Below, piece by piece: positions 1-8,272 of a stretch of DNA of 64,000 bases. The DNA comes from Collinsella sp. Lineage in GTDB: Bacteria; Actinomycetota; Coriobacteriia; Coriobacteriales; Coriobacteriaceae. The stretch covers positions 1 through 64,000 of the forward strand of contig DXZS01000004.1 in NCBI GenBank assembly GCA_019419505.1. Direction: 5' to 3'. Made by a program: the position numbers and the translations under genes. The notes under the pieces were generated by a model. That model was not told the DNA's origin and searched no databases. It saw only the letters and a program-made list of their open reading frames with translations. Numbering within the stretch: position 1 is the stretch's first letter; every line of letters starts with the position of its first letter.

Positions 1-118
1 TCCGCACATGTGCGGATGAATGTGGGAAGTGTTCGGATGAAGTTGATAATCAAGGTGCCAAAGAAGTAAAAATTTCTCTAGCACGCGACGGAAATCTTTG
101 TTACTATAGTCGAGCTAA
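1..118. other. Upstream region with 16-bp palindrome
   Basis: No gene is supported here. Bases 1-16 form a perfect palindrome (TCCGCACATGTGCGGA), perhaps the edge of a feature outside the window. An open frame runs from base 1 through the tRNA to a stop near base 200; because it reads through a structural RNA it is not believed. The AT-rich stretch before the tRNA holds promoter-like words (TTGATA at 43-48, TAAAAA at 67-72, TACTAT at 102-107), one of which probably drives the tRNA. Confidence 0.4.
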
Positions 119-195
119 CGGGTTGTGGCTCAGTTTGGTAGAGCACTGCGTTCGGGACGCAGGGGTCGCTGGTTCAAATCCAGTCAACCCGACCA
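119..195 (+). tRNA. tRNA-Pro (anticodon CGG)
   Basis: A complete cloverleaf can be folded. The acceptor arms CGGGTTG and CAACCCG pair fully. The D arm carries GGCTCAG...GGTAGAGC. The anticodon loop TTCGGGA gives CGG, reading the proline codon CCG. The T arm contains GGTTCAAATCC, and a CCA end is encoded at 193-195. A terminator follows 11 bases later, so it is a single-gene transcription unit. Confidence 0.96.
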
Positions 196-206
196 GAGCA
201 TGAGGA

Positions 207-234
207 GGGACCGCTTCTTGCGGTCCCTTTTTTT
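207..234 (+). terminator. Intrinsic terminator of tRNA-Pro
   Basis: GGGACCGC (207-214) pairs with GCGGTCCC (220-227) around a 5-nt loop and is followed by seven T residues. The stem is 8 bp without mismatch. Confidence 0.9.
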
Positions 235-307
235 AGCTATTGTTGTGATACCGCGATACCCGCGGTATACTCATTCGAGCTTGTCTCGCTGTATTGTGGA
301 GGTCTAC

Positions 308-583
308 ATGTTTGGACTGAGGGCTCCTGAGCTCATCATTATTCTCGTCGTTGTCCTGATTATCTTCGGGCCCAAGAACCTGCCGAAGCTCGGCAAGTCC
401 CTCGGCTCTACCGTCAAGAATATCCGCGAGGGTATGGAGGGCGACGATAAGGCCGAGACCAAGCAGGCCGAGGAGGTCGTGGTCGAGCAGTCCGAGGAGG
501 ACAAGGAGATCGCTGAGCTCGAGGCCAAGCTCGCTGCTGCCAAGAAGAAGCAGGCAGAGGACAGCGACGCGGACGCAGAGTAG
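308..583 (+). CDS. tatA: Sec-independent translocase subunit TatA/E
   Basis: A 91-residue TatA-family protein, which forms the pore-like part of the twin-arginine export system that moves folded proteins across the cytoplasmic membrane. Residues 6-20 form one hydrophobic helix (ELIIILVVVLIIFGP), followed by the hallmark FGPKNLPKLGKSLG hinge and amphipathic helix. The tail from about residue 45 is highly charged (Glu/Lys/Ala) and probably coiled or disordered. The ATG at 308 is chosen because GGAGG lies just upstream and translation starts directly with the membrane helix; the longer upstream frame runs through tRNA-Pro. No tatC is nearby, so the partner genes are elsewhere. TatA and TatB are hard to separate; the short length and lack of an N-terminal Glu favour TatA. 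Confidence 0.9.
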   Translation: MFGLRAPELIIILVVVLIIFGPKNLPKLGKSLGSTVKNIREGMEGDDKAETKQAEEVVVEQSEEDKEIAELEAKLAAAKKKQAEDSDADAE

Positions 584-608
584 TCCCATCCCTTTGGGGT
601 GAGCACCT

Positions 609-645
609 GACCGGCTTGCCCGCAGGCTAGCCGGTCTTTTTCGTT
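609..645 (+). terminator. Intrinsic terminator after tatA
   Basis: GACCGGCT and AGCCGGTC form a GC-rich stem around the segment TGCCCGCAGGCT, followed by TTTTTCGTTTT. It separates tatA from greA. Confidence 0.85.
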
Positions 646-689
646 TTGTTGACAGTTGATTGTTTGATCAGAGTTGGGGAGATATCCGT

Positions 690-1160
690 ATGGACGCAAG
701 CCAGATCGTACTGACCGCTGAGGGCCGCCAGAAGCTCGTCGAGGAGCTCGCTTGGCGTGAGGGCGATTACGCCAAGGAGATCGTCGAGGACATCAAGGAA
801 GCCCGCGCGTTCGGCGACCTTTCGGAGAACTCCGAGTACGACGCCGCTAAGGACAAGCAGGCCCAGAACGCCGCTCGTATTGCCGAGATCCAGGCCATCC
901 TTGCCAACGCTCAGGTTGCTGCCACCACAGGTGATCTGACCGTCTCCATCGGTTCCACCGTTTCTCTGATTGATCCCAACGGTGAGGTCATGGAAGTCAC
1001 GCTCGTCGGTACCACCGAGACCAACTCGCTCGAGCACAAGATTTCCAACGAGTCTCCGGTCGGCCACGCCATCATCGGTCACGGCGAGGGCGACTCCGTC
1101 GAGGTCGTTACGCCTTCCGGCAAGACCCGCGTCTACACCATCGCCAAGATTGCACGCTAG
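690..1160 (+). CDS. greA: Transcription elongation factor GreA
   Basis: A 156-residue GreA, the family's usual size. It enters the secondary channel of RNA polymerase and stimulates cleavage of backtracked RNA. Residues 1-75 form the N-terminal coiled coil, with the acidic tip motif FGDLSENSEYDAAKDKQ that coordinates catalytic Mg2+. The C-terminal FKBP-like domain includes IGSTVSLID and SPVGHAIIGH. The ATG at 690 has GGGGAGA about 8 nt upstream and gives the normal start; a TTG at 660 would add an unsupported 10 residues. lysS follows about 80 bases later beyond a hairpin, so the two may be partly co-transcribed. Confidence 0.97.
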   Translation: MDASQIVLTAEGRQKLVEELAWREGDYAKEIVEDIKEARAFGDLSENSEYDAAKDKQAQNAARIAEIQAILANAQVAATTGDLTVSIGSTVSLIDPNGEVMEVTLVGTTETNSLEHKISNESPVGHAIIGHGEGDSVEVVTPSGKTRVYTIAKIAR

Positions 1161-1188
1161 ACCACGGTCCCGCGTAAAGGTATGTTTT

Positions 1189-1222
1189 CGCTCCCTGGGA
1201 CCGAATCCTGGGGAGCGTTTTA
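1189..1222 (+). terminator. Hairpin between greA and lysS
   Basis: CGCTCCC (1189-1195) pairs with GGGAGCG (1211-1217), followed by TTTTAG. It can end greA transcripts or attenuate read-through into lysS. The short T run makes it a moderate terminator. Confidence 0.65.
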
Positions 1223-1239
1223 GTTTGAGGAGTTAACTT

Positions 1240-3204
1240 ATGGCAGAGAACCAGAACGCCGCAGATCAGGCATCGACGCTCAACGACGAGCGCGCCACCC
1301 GCCTGGCCAAGCGCGCCGCCCTGTTCGAGGCGGGCCAGAACCCCTATCCCGAGCACTCTGAGCTTGAGGACTACGTTGCCGATATCGAGGCTAAGTATGC
1401 CGAGCTTGCCGATGGCGAGGACACCGAGGACGTCGTGAAGATCGCCGGCCGTGTGGTCGCCAAGCGCGGTCAGGGCAAGATTATGTTCATCGTCGTGCGC
1501 GATGCGACTGCCGAGATTCAGCTGTTCTGCCGCATCAATGACATGGACGAGACCGCTTGGAACACGCTCAAGGCCCTCGACCTTGGCGATATCCTGGGCG
1601 TGACCGGCGTGGTCGTGCGCACCCAGCGCGGCCAGCTTTCCGTTGCCCCTAAGAGTGCGACCCTGCTTGCCAAGGCCGTTCGTCCGCTGCCCGAGAAGTT
1701 CCACGGCCTCTCCGACAAGGAGACCCGCTATCGCCAGCGCTATGTCGACCTGATCGCCAACGACGACGTTCGCGAGACCTTCCGTAAGCGTTCGCAGATT
1801 CTCTCCACCTTCCGTCGTTTTATGGAGTCCGACGGCTACATGGAGGTCGAGACCCCCATCTTGCAGACCATCCAGGGCGGCGCTACGGCTAAGCCGTTCA
1901 TCACGCACTTCAACGCGCTCGATCAGGAGTGCTACCTGCGTATTGCCACCGAGCTGCACCTCAAGCGCTGCATCGTCGGCGGTTTTGAGCGCGTGTTCGA
2001 GATCGGCCGTATCTTCCGTAACGAGGGCATGGACCTTACCCACAACCCCGAGTTCACCACGATGGAGGCCTACCGTGCCTTCTCCGACCTCGAGGGCATG
2101 AAGGCGCTCGCCCAGGGTGTCATCAAGGCGGCTAACAAGGCCATCGGCAACCCCGAGGTTATCGAGTACCAGGGCCAGACCATCGACCTTTCTGGTGAGT
2201 GGGCCAGCCGTCCCATGACCGACATCGTCTCCGACGTGCTCGGCAAGCAGGTCACCATCGACACGCCGGTCGAGGAGCTTGCTGCCGCCGCGCGCGAGAA
2301 GGGCCTGGAGATTAAGCCCGAGTGGACTGCTGGCAAGATCATCGCCGAGATTTACGATGAGCTGGGCGAGGACACCATCGTCAACCCCACGTTCGTGTGC
2401 GATTACCCCATCGAGGTCAGCCCGCTTGCCAAGCGCTTTGAGGACGATCCGCGCCTGACGCATCGCTTTGAGCTGGTTATCGCCGGTCACGAGTACGCCA
2501 ACGCGTTCTCCGAGCTCAACGACCCGGTCGACCAGGCCGAGCGCTTTGCCGCCCAGATGGCCGAGAAGGCTGGCGGCGACGACGAGGCCATGGAGTACGA
2601 CGAGGACTACGTGCGCGCCCTCGAGTACGGTATGCCTCCCGCGGGCGGCATCGGCATCGGTATCGACCGCGTGGTCATGCTGCTCACCAACCAGGCTTCC
2701 ATCCGCGACGTGCTACTGTTCCCGCACATGAAGCCCGAGAAGGGTTTCCAGTCCGGTGCCGCTGCCGCCAAGGCTGCCGAGGCCGGCAACGCCGCGAGCC
2801 CCTTCGTCAAGCCGCTCAAGCCCACGGTTGATTATTCCAAGATTGCCGTCGAGCCGCTGTTTGAGGAGTTCGTCGACTTTGATACCTTCTCCAAGAGCGA
2901 TTTCCGCGCCGTGAAGGTCAAGGCATGCGAGGCCGTCAAGAAGTCCAAGAAGCTGCTGAACTTTACGCTCGACGACGGCACCGGCACCGACCGTACCATC
3001 CTCTCCGGCATTCATGGCTACTATGATCCCGAGGACCTGGTCGGTAAGACGCTGCTCGCCATCACCAATCTGCCCCCGCGCAAGATGATGGGCATCCCCA
3101 GCTGCGGCATGCTGATCAGCGCTGTCCACGAGGAGGAGGGCGAGGAGCGCCTCAACCTGATCCAGCTCGACGCCTCCATCCCCGCCGGCGCAAAGATGTA
3201 CTAA
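1240..3204 (+). CDS. lysS: Lysyl-tRNA synthetase with C-terminal tRNA-binding domain
   Basis: A class II lysyl-tRNA synthetase that charges tRNA-Lys in the cytoplasm. Residues about 65-150 are the OB-fold anticodon-binding domain (VKIAGRVVAKRGQG). Motif 2 is seen as FRNEGMDLTHNPEFT and motif 3 as GGIGIGIDRVVMLL near residue 475. At 654 residues it is some 150 longer than common bacterial LysRS. The excess (about 545-654, from IAVEPLFEEFVDFDTF to the end) has the features of a Trbp111/EMAPII-type tRNA-binding OB fold (VKVKACEAV...KKLLNFTLDDG...PPRKMMGIPSCGMLISA), as found at the end of many MetRS. GAGGAG at 1227-1232 supports the ATG. A structured terminator element follows the stop directly. 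Confidence 0.97.
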   Translation: MAENQNAADQASTLNDERATRLAKRAALFEAGQNPYPEHSELEDYVADIEAKYAELADGEDTEDVVKIAGRVVAKRGQGKIMFIVVRDATAEIQLFCRINDMDETAWNTLKALDLGDILGVTGVVVRTQRGQLSVAPKSATLLAKAVRPLPEKFHGLSDKETRYRQRYVDLIANDDVRETFRKRSQILSTFRRFMESDGYMEVETPILQTIQGGATAKPFITHFNALDQECYLRIATELHLKRCIVGGFERVFEIGRIFRNEGMDLTHNPEFTTMEAYRAFSDLEGMKALAQGVIKAANKAIGNPEVIEYQGQTIDLSGEWASRPMTDIVSDVLGKQVTIDTPVEELAAAAREKGLEIKPEWTAGKIIAEIYDELGEDTIVNPTFVCDYPIEVSPLAKRFEDDPRLTHRFELVIAGHEYANAFSELNDPVDQAERFAAQMAEKAGGDDEAMEYDEDYVRALEYGMPPAGGIGIGIDRVVMLLTNQASIRDVLLFPHMKPEKGFQSGAAAAKAAEAGNAASPFVKPLKPTVDYSKIAVEPLFEEFVDFDTFSKSDFRAVKVKACEAVKKSKKLLNFTLDDGTGTDRTILSGIHGYYDPEDLVGKTLLAITNLPPRKMMGIPSCGMLISAVHEEEGEERLNLIQLDASIPAGAKMY

Positions 3205-3210
3205 TTGGTT

Positions 3211-3347
3211 CCGCCGTTCTACCGAACGGCGGACCAGCCGACGCTGCGCGACGTCCAGGGCGACAATTTGTCATTCAAAAGGCAGGGCATGACCAGAAGG
3301 TCAATGCCCTGCCTTTTTCATGCCAACTTGTTCGCCCTGGACGTCGC
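3211..3347 (+). repeat. Structured 3'-UTR repeat, copy A (nested stems with terminator)
   Basis: Six bases after the lysS stop. A first hairpin CCGCCGTTC-TACC-GAACGGCGG occupies 3211-3232. A long outer stem pairs 3248-3266 with 3328-3347, leaving one unpaired base. Inside it lies an intrinsic terminator: GGCAGGGCAT (3281-3290), a small GACC/GGTC extension, ATGCCCTGCC (3304-3313) and TTTTT. Copies B (62539-62676) and C (39281-39424) share this architecture, with compensating changes in the outer stem. Confidence 0.85.
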
Positions 3348-3638
3348 TCGCTGACCGTTCTCTACCTGCGGCGTTGCCATGGTTGGCACTTAGGGACGTT
3401 CCTCTTGTGCCGACACTTGGGGACAGTTCTTGTAAGCCACCTTGCTCGCTCTGGCGGGCTTTCGCTGCCGTTGCCAAGGCATCGGCGTTGCCTTTGCCGT
3501 CAATAGTCATTGGGGCGTTCTTAAACGACTGCCCAACGGCTATTGCGCACATGGCTCGCATGGCAGCCGTCTCTTTTATGTTTCCTTTAGCCGTTGCTGC
3601 CTAGGATGGGGGTTAGTCGGTAGGAAGGGAGCGTCTAT
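3348..3638. other. Intergenic region with repeat remnants
   Basis: No convincing gene. It holds a GGCAC...GTGCC near-palindrome around GGGACG (3385-3411), a GGGGACAG word near 3420, and at 3441-3475 a fragment matching the right arm of repeat copy C (CTTGCTCGCTCTGGCGGGC) in the same orientation. The small open frames here overlap these repeats and are not believed. The start of the exporter gene lies behind AGGAAGGGAG near 3622-3631. Confidence 0.5.
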
Positions 3639-5207
3639 ATGGACGACGCGAGCGAGCGTGCAATCGAAGAGGACATGCTCGATCAGTTCAATTACTTTGA
3701 CGATGAGGATGAGGAGCTAATCGATCGTCGCGAGCCGGCATCGCTTGACTCATTTGATCTGGTCGATGAAGAGACTGATGAGGTTGAGGACGAATCAACG
3801 GAGCCCCCACAGTCTTCGCGCCTCGACTCGCTGCTTTCGAGAGCCCCCATGCACCACGGTGTTCGTGCCGGCGCACTCCATATGAAAACTGACTGGCACC
3901 AGATCGTGACGGCAGGCGATGAGCTTGCCGTCGATGCGCCGCTCACCGATAAGTCATCCATCATCTGCCGCACCGGTATGCTTATGCTCGCGAGCGGAAC
4001 GGGTGCCTGGCGTGTACGCGATACCATGAATCGCGTCGCCGCCGTACTCGGTGTCACCGTCCACGTTGACTTAAGTCTTCTGTCGTTTGAGTGCACCTGC
4101 ATCGAAGATGGCCACTGCTTTAACGAGGTTGTCAGCCTGCCCACAACGGGAGTCAATACCCATCGCATTTGGATGATGGAGAGCTTCCTAAAGGAAATCG
4201 AGACGTATGGGCGCCGGTTTACCGTGCATGAGTACCACGAGATGCTCAAGACCGTTGAGAGTTCAAAACCCGATTACACTCCTTGGCAACAGGGCCTTGC
4301 GGCAGCTTGTGCTTGCGGCGCCTTCGTCTCTTTGCTCGGCGGCGGCCCTATCGAGATGGCCTGCGCATTCGTAGGCGCTGGTGTTGGCAACTTTGCTCGC
4401 TCCCATATTCTCAAGCAGGGTCTTGGCCAGTTTAGCGCGCTGACGATCGGCGTTGCACTCGCTTGCGTCTCGTATCTGCTGGCATTGCTCGGCCTTGGCC
4501 AGGTCATTCCGGGGGCAATGTCGCACCAAGAAGGCTATATCGGTGCCATGCTCTTTGTGATTCCCGGCTTTCCCCTCATTACGGCAGGCCTCGACATCGC
4601 TAAGCTTGATATGCGAAGCGGCATTGAGCGTCTTTCGTATGCCGTGTCGATTATTGTGATGGCGACCCTCGTAGGCTGGATGGTTGCCGAGTGTGTGGGG
4701 CTGGCGCCGGACGACTTTGCCCCGCTCGGGCTCTCACCGTTGGCTCTTACGCTCTTGCGTGTGGTGATGAGCTTTGTCGGAGTATTTGGCTTCTCGGTTA
4801 TGTTCAACAGTCCGGTAAAGATGGCAGCGGCGGCAGGGCTCATCGGCGCCGTGTCTAATACCTTGCGCCTTACGCTCGTTGATGCGCCGACGCTGTTTCC
4901 CTTCCTGGGTCTGAGCGTGGGTATGCCTCCCGAGGCAGCAGCGTTTATCGGCGCGCTGGTATCGGGGCTGCTCGCGAGCTTGGCCGAAATCAAGCTCACC
5001 TACCCACGTATCGCCCTCACGGTGCCATCGATTGTCATTATGGTGCCGGGCTTGTATCTGTATCGCTCGATGTATTACATGTGCACCTTCGACACGGTCA
5101 ATATGCTCGGCTGGTTTGTGCGCGCGGTGCTCATCGTGGCGTTTTTGCCCGTTGGCCTGGGCGTGGCGCGTACGCTCACCGACCCTCGCTGGCGCCACAC
5201 CAGCTAA
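3639..5207 (+). CDS. ThrE-type threonine/serine exporter
   Basis: A 522-residue membrane protein of the ThrE family, which exports threonine and serine across the cytoplasmic membrane. The first about 75 residues are strongly acidic (DDEDEELIDRREP...DEETDEVEDE) and probably cytosolic. A DUF1212-like soluble and membrane part follows (CRTGMLMLASGTGAWRVRD; first helices from about residue 215), then a second half with DUF3815-like helices (PEAAAFIGALVSGLLASL; PSIVIMVPGLYLYRSMYYM). Both modules in one chain match the full-length actinobacterial ThrE rather than the split YjjP/YjjB form. The ATG follows AGGAAGGGAG. It stands alone between repeat-rich gaps. The substrate is inferred from the family only. 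Confidence 0.85.
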   Translation: MDDASERAIEEDMLDQFNYFDDEDEELIDRREPASLDSFDLVDEETDEVEDESTEPPQSSRLDSLLSRAPMHHGVRAGALHMKTDWHQIVTAGDELAVDAPLTDKSSIICRTGMLMLASGTGAWRVRDTMNRVAAVLGVTVHVDLSLLSFECTCIEDGHCFNEVVSLPTTGVNTHRIWMMESFLKEIETYGRRFTVHEYHEMLKTVESSKPDYTPWQQGLAAACACGAFVSLLGGGPIEMACAFVGAGVGNFARSHILKQGLGQFSALTIGVALACVSYLLALLGLGQVIPGAMSHQEGYIGAMLFVIPGFPLITAGLDIAKLDMRSGIERLSYAVSIIVMATLVGWMVAECVGLAPDDFAPLGLSPLALTLLRVVMSFVGVFGFSVMFNSPVKMAAAAGLIGAVSNTLRLTLVDAPTLFPFLGLSVGMPPEAAAFIGALVSGLLASLAEIKLTYPRIALTVPSIVIMVPGLYLYRSMYYMCTFDTVNMLGWFVRAVLIVAFLPVGLGVARTLTDPRWRHTS

Positions 5208-5238
5208 TTGGTGCAAATGAAACTGATCCGCAAAACAT

Positions 5239-5333
5239 GAACGTGGATAATCTCCCGTTTTTGGCCTGTTTACGGGCTCAAAACGGGAGATTATCCACGC
5301 TCGTGGAATGGGTGTCCGAAAATCCACGCTCGT
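5239..5333. repeat. Inverted 18-mer repeat cluster (3 copies)
   Basis: GAACGTGGATAATCTCCC (5239-5256) faces GGGAGATTATCCACGCTC (about 5285-5302), and a shorter copy, GAAAATCCACGCTCG, ends at 5333. The two full copies form a stem of about 18 bp with a spacer containing GCCTGTTTACGGGC, itself a small hairpin. The same word recurs five times at 21138-21280. It lies between the exporter and clpC genes. Confidence 0.8.
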
Positions 5334-5443
5334 TGGGCCGATGCAGACGCACCTGGCAATTCCTTTTTTGTAGACGTTGTCACGCGGCTACGGGCGGGAA
5401 AGGTCCCAACGGTTAACATATACTCCATATGGGTAAAGAGACC

Positions 5444-5468
5444 AAAGCGCTGCCGCGGGCGGCGCTTT
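5444..5468 (+). promoter_or_regulatory. clpC leader hairpin
   Basis: AAAGCGC (5444-5450) pairs with GCGCTTT (5462-5468) and the stem continues inward (TGCC with GGCG, one wobble). It lies 40 bases before clpC, after a TATACT word at 5419-5424. It may be an attenuator or mRNA-stability element. No CIRCE, HAIR or CtsR box was recognised upstream of clpC. Confidence 0.45.
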
Positions 5469-5505
5469 GCGTTTGAAAAAACTAGCTCGTCTAAGAGGAA
5501 CTAGC

Positions 5506-8148
5506 ATGTTAGACCGTTTTACCGATCGCGCGCGCAAGGTCATGTCCATGGCCAAGCAAGAAGCGCTCGATCTTCACTCAAATAAGGTGGGTACCGAGCA
5601 CCTGCTGCTCGCACTCGCTAAGGAGGACGAGGGCATTGCCGCCGAGGCACTGCGTTCGCTCGACATCTCCTACGATGACATCATGGATACTCTCAAAGAG
5701 GTCCAGACCACGGTTCCCGAGCCCAGTGAGGAGACCGAGGCGGCCAAGCTCGCCTTTACGCCGCTCGTCATTAGCGTGATGGAGCGTTCATTCCGCGTGG
5801 CGCGTGAAAACAACCAGACCTACGTGTCGACCGAGCACTTGCTGATCGGCATCGTCGAAGAGGGCAACGGCATGGCCATGGACATCCTCATGCGCCTGGG
5901 CGTGTCGTCTGCTTCCATTAAAAAGGCTATCGAGAAACTCACCGCCAAGGACCAGGACAAGAAGCGTCCGCTCGCCGGTGCCGGTGCCGGGCGTCCCGGT
6001 GCGGGCCTGCCGTTCTTTAGCGGCTCGGATGCCTCTCAGCAAAAGGGGAGTGGCACCGACACGCTCAAGCAGTTCGCGACCAACCTCACGCAGAAGGCGC
6101 GCGACGGCGAGCTCGACCCTGTAATTGGTCGCGAAAAGGAAGTCCAGCGCATGATGGAGATCCTCTCGCGTCGCACCAAAAACAACCCGCTCATCCTGGG
6201 CGATCCCGGCGTGGGCAAGACGGCCATCGTCGAGGGCCTGGCTCAGCAGATAGTAGCCGGCAACGTGCCTGAGAACCTCATGAACCAGAATATCTGGACG
6301 CTCGACCTGCCGGGTCTCGTGGCGGGTGCCAAGTATCGCGGCGAGTTTGAGGAGCGCCTCAAGAACGTGATCCAGGAGGCCACCGAAGCGGACGACGTCA
6401 TCCTGTTTATCGACGAGATGCACACCATCATCGGTGCCGGTTCTGCCGAGGGCTCCATCGATGCGAGCTCCATGCTCAAGCCCGTACTCGCGCGCGGTGC
6501 CTTCCAGATTATCGGCGCCACCACGGCCGAGGAATTCCGCAAGTACCTCACCAAGGACCCGGCCTTCGAGCGTCGCTTCCAGACCATCGATGTCGAGGAG
6601 CCGAGCGTCGAGGACACGGTCAAGATCCTGACCGCGCTTAAGCCGCGCTACGAGGAGCACCACCATGTGCGCTATACGCAGGGTGCTATCGAGGCCGCCG
6701 CGAACCTTTCCAACCGCTACATCCAGGATCGCTTCCTGCCCGATAAAGCCATCGACCTCATTGACGAGGCCGGTGCCCGCGCTCGCATCGCCGCGAATCG
6801 CGCGCCCGAGCCGGTGCGCGAGGCCGAGCAGCGTATAGAGGAGCTCAAGGCCGCCGCGCAGGAGGCCACCGAGAGCGATGACATGAACAAGGCCGCCGAG
6901 ATCACCGAGCAGCAGAAGGCCGCCGAGATTGAACTCGCCGAAGCCAAGGCCGCCTGGACCGCCGAGCTCGACGCCAGCCCGCTCACCATCGACGTGAGTC
7001 AGATCGCCGATATCGTGTCCGTGACCTCGGGCGTGCCGGTGTCCTCGCTTACCGAGAGCGAGAGCCGCCGCCTGCTACAGACCGAAAGCGTGCTCAAGAC
7101 GCGCATCATCGGTCAGGACGAGGCCGTCGAGGCCGTCGCCAAGGCCGTGCGCCGCAACCGCTCGCCGCTCAAGGATCCGCGTCGCCCCGGCGGCAGCTTT
7201 ATCTTCCTGGGTCCCACCGGCACGGGCAAGACCGAGCTCGCCAAGACGCTTGCCGAGTACCTCTTTGGCAGCAAGGATGCGCTCATCAGCTTCGACATGT
7301 CCGAGTTCGGTAGCGAGTTCGAGGTATCCAAGCTCATCGGTAGCCCTCCGGGTTACGTTGGTCACGACGAGGGCGGCCAGCTCACCAAGGCCGTTCGTCG
7401 CCACCCGTACTCGGTCGTGCTGTTCGACGAGATCGAGAAGGCGCACCCCGATATCTTCAACATCTTGCTGCAGGTGCTGGAGGAGGGTCGTCTGACCGAT
7501 AGCCAGGGCAAGACGGTCGACTTCCGCAACACCGTGATCATCATGACGTCCAACGTGGGCGCCCGCGAGATCGCGCAGGATGCGAGCGTTGGCTTTGGCA
7601 CCACCGGCGAGCAGGGCCTCACCTCGAGTGAGATTCGCGGCCGTGCGATGGGTGAGCTCAAGCGCCTGTTCCGCCCCGAGCTGCTCAACCGTATCGATGA
7701 CATCGTGGTGTTCCAGAAGCTCTCGGGCGAGAATCTCACCAAGATCGCGCACCTGCTGGTGGACGACCTGCGTCAACGCCTGATTGCCAACGGCATGAAC
7801 ATCAAGCTCACCGATGCGGCCTATGACAAGATCGTGGCCGAGGGCACCGACCTCACCAACGGTGCGCGTCCGCTGCGCCGTGCTATTCAAAAGCTCATCG
7901 AGGACCCGCTGTCCGAGGAGCTTCTGGCCGGCGAGTGGGGTGAGGGCGATACCGTCCTGTGCGACGTGGCCGATGGCAAGTTTGTCTTTAGCCACGGCAC
8001 GGGCGAGATCCCGGCACCGCGTCCGGCGGGCACGCTCGGTGGCGATACCGCCCCGGCGGCACCGCACACCGGCAACGCCGCGCCCGTGAGCGGCGGCGTG
8101 ACCTCGGGCCCCGGCGGTATGATGCAAGCCGGCTCTGGTGCGCTGTAG
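5506..8148 (+). CDS. clpC: ATP-dependent Clp protease ATPase subunit ClpC
   Basis: An 880-residue Hsp100 unfoldase that feeds proteins to ClpP. Residues 1-145 contain two Clp-N repeats (FTDRARKVMSMAKQEA; LVISVMERSFRVARENN). The first AAA+ module has Walker A GDPGVGKT near residue 231 and Walker B VILFIDEMHT. A middle coiled coil with a UVR-like Glu/Ala-rich segment lies near 440-490, as in ClpC rather than the long ClpB M-domain. The second AAA+ module has GPTGTGKTE near 568. The VGF loop in QDASVGFGTTG (near 694) is the ClpP-docking loop, favouring ClpC over ClpB. The ATG at 5506 follows AAGAGGAA; the upstream TTG would add 13 residues overlapping the leader hairpin. The tail is Gly/Pro/Ala-rich. 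Confidence 0.96.
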   Translation: MLDRFTDRARKVMSMAKQEALDLHSNKVGTEHLLLALAKEDEGIAAEALRSLDISYDDIMDTLKEVQTTVPEPSEETEAAKLAFTPLVISVMERSFRVARENNQTYVSTEHLLIGIVEEGNGMAMDILMRLGVSSASIKKAIEKLTAKDQDKKRPLAGAGAGRPGAGLPFFSGSDASQQKGSGTDTLKQFATNLTQKARDGELDPVIGREKEVQRMMEILSRRTKNNPLILGDPGVGKTAIVEGLAQQIVAGNVPENLMNQNIWTLDLPGLVAGAKYRGEFEERLKNVIQEATEADDVILFIDEMHTIIGAGSAEGSIDASSMLKPVLARGAFQIIGATTAEEFRKYLTKDPAFERRFQTIDVEEPSVEDTVKILTALKPRYEEHHHVRYTQGAIEAAANLSNRYIQDRFLPDKAIDLIDEAGARARIAANRAPEPVREAEQRIEELKAAAQEATESDDMNKAAEITEQQKAAEIELAEAKAAWTAELDASPLTIDVSQIADIVSVTSGVPVSSLTESESRRLLQTESVLKTRIIGQDEAVEAVAKAVRRNRSPLKDPRRPGGSFIFLGPTGTGKTELAKTLAEYLFGSKDALISFDMSEFGSEFEVSKLIGSPPGYVGHDEGGQLTKAVRRHPYSVVLFDEIEKAHPDIFNILLQVLEEGRLTDSQGKTVDFRNTVIIMTSNVGAREIAQDASVGFGTTGEQGLTSSEIRGRAMGELKRLFRPELLNRIDDIVVFQKLSGENLTKIAHLLVDDLRQRLIANGMNIKLTDAAYDKIVAEGTDLTNGARPLRRAIQKLIEDPLSEELLAGEWGEGDTVLCDVADGKFVFSHGTGEIPAPRPAGTLGGDTAPAAPHTGNAAPVSGGVTSGPGGMMQAGSGAL

Positions 8149-8173
8149 GGATTAAACATACCTTGTATAACGG

Positions 8174-8204
8174 GGGCGTTTCCGATAAGGAAGCGCCCTC
8201 ATTT
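8174..8204 (+). terminator. Terminator-like hairpin after clpC
   Basis: GGGCGTTTCC (8174-8183) pairs with GGAAGCGCCC (8189-8198), with one G-T wobble, followed by TCATTTCT. The stem is strong but the T tract is interrupted. Confidence 0.7.
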
Positions 8205-8231
8205 CTATTGAAATGCGCTTCAATCTGCCGT

Positions 8232-8260
8232 GCTATACTAAAATCGAGATATAGTATAGC
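8232..8260. promoter_or_regulatory. Palindromic operator of the relB/PIN operon
   Basis: GCTATACTA (8232-8240) and TAGTATAGC (8252-8260) form a perfect 9-bp inverted repeat with an 11-bp centre. It contains a TATACT -10-like hexamer and lies just upstream of the antitoxin start, the expected place for an autoregulatory RelB/DinJ-type operator. TTGAAA at 8208-8213 is a possible but widely spaced -35. Confidence 0.75.
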
Positions 8261-8272
8261 AAAGGAGCTGAT

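Noticed and set aside
1..200. Open frame from base 1 with CADECGKCSDE-like Cys pattern
   Set aside because: It reads through the complete tRNA-Pro gene, has no start in the window and no codon bias of the organism.
3301..3604. Small frames after lysS with KARQSEQG-type translations
   Set aside because: The same peptide appears at 39401-39520 because both are translations of the intergenic repeat; they are not genes.
5340..5505. CIRCE, HAIR or CtsR operator before clpC
   Set aside because: No TTAGCACTC/GAGTGCTAA, CTTGAGT/ACTCAAG or GGTCAAA tandem was found in the leader.
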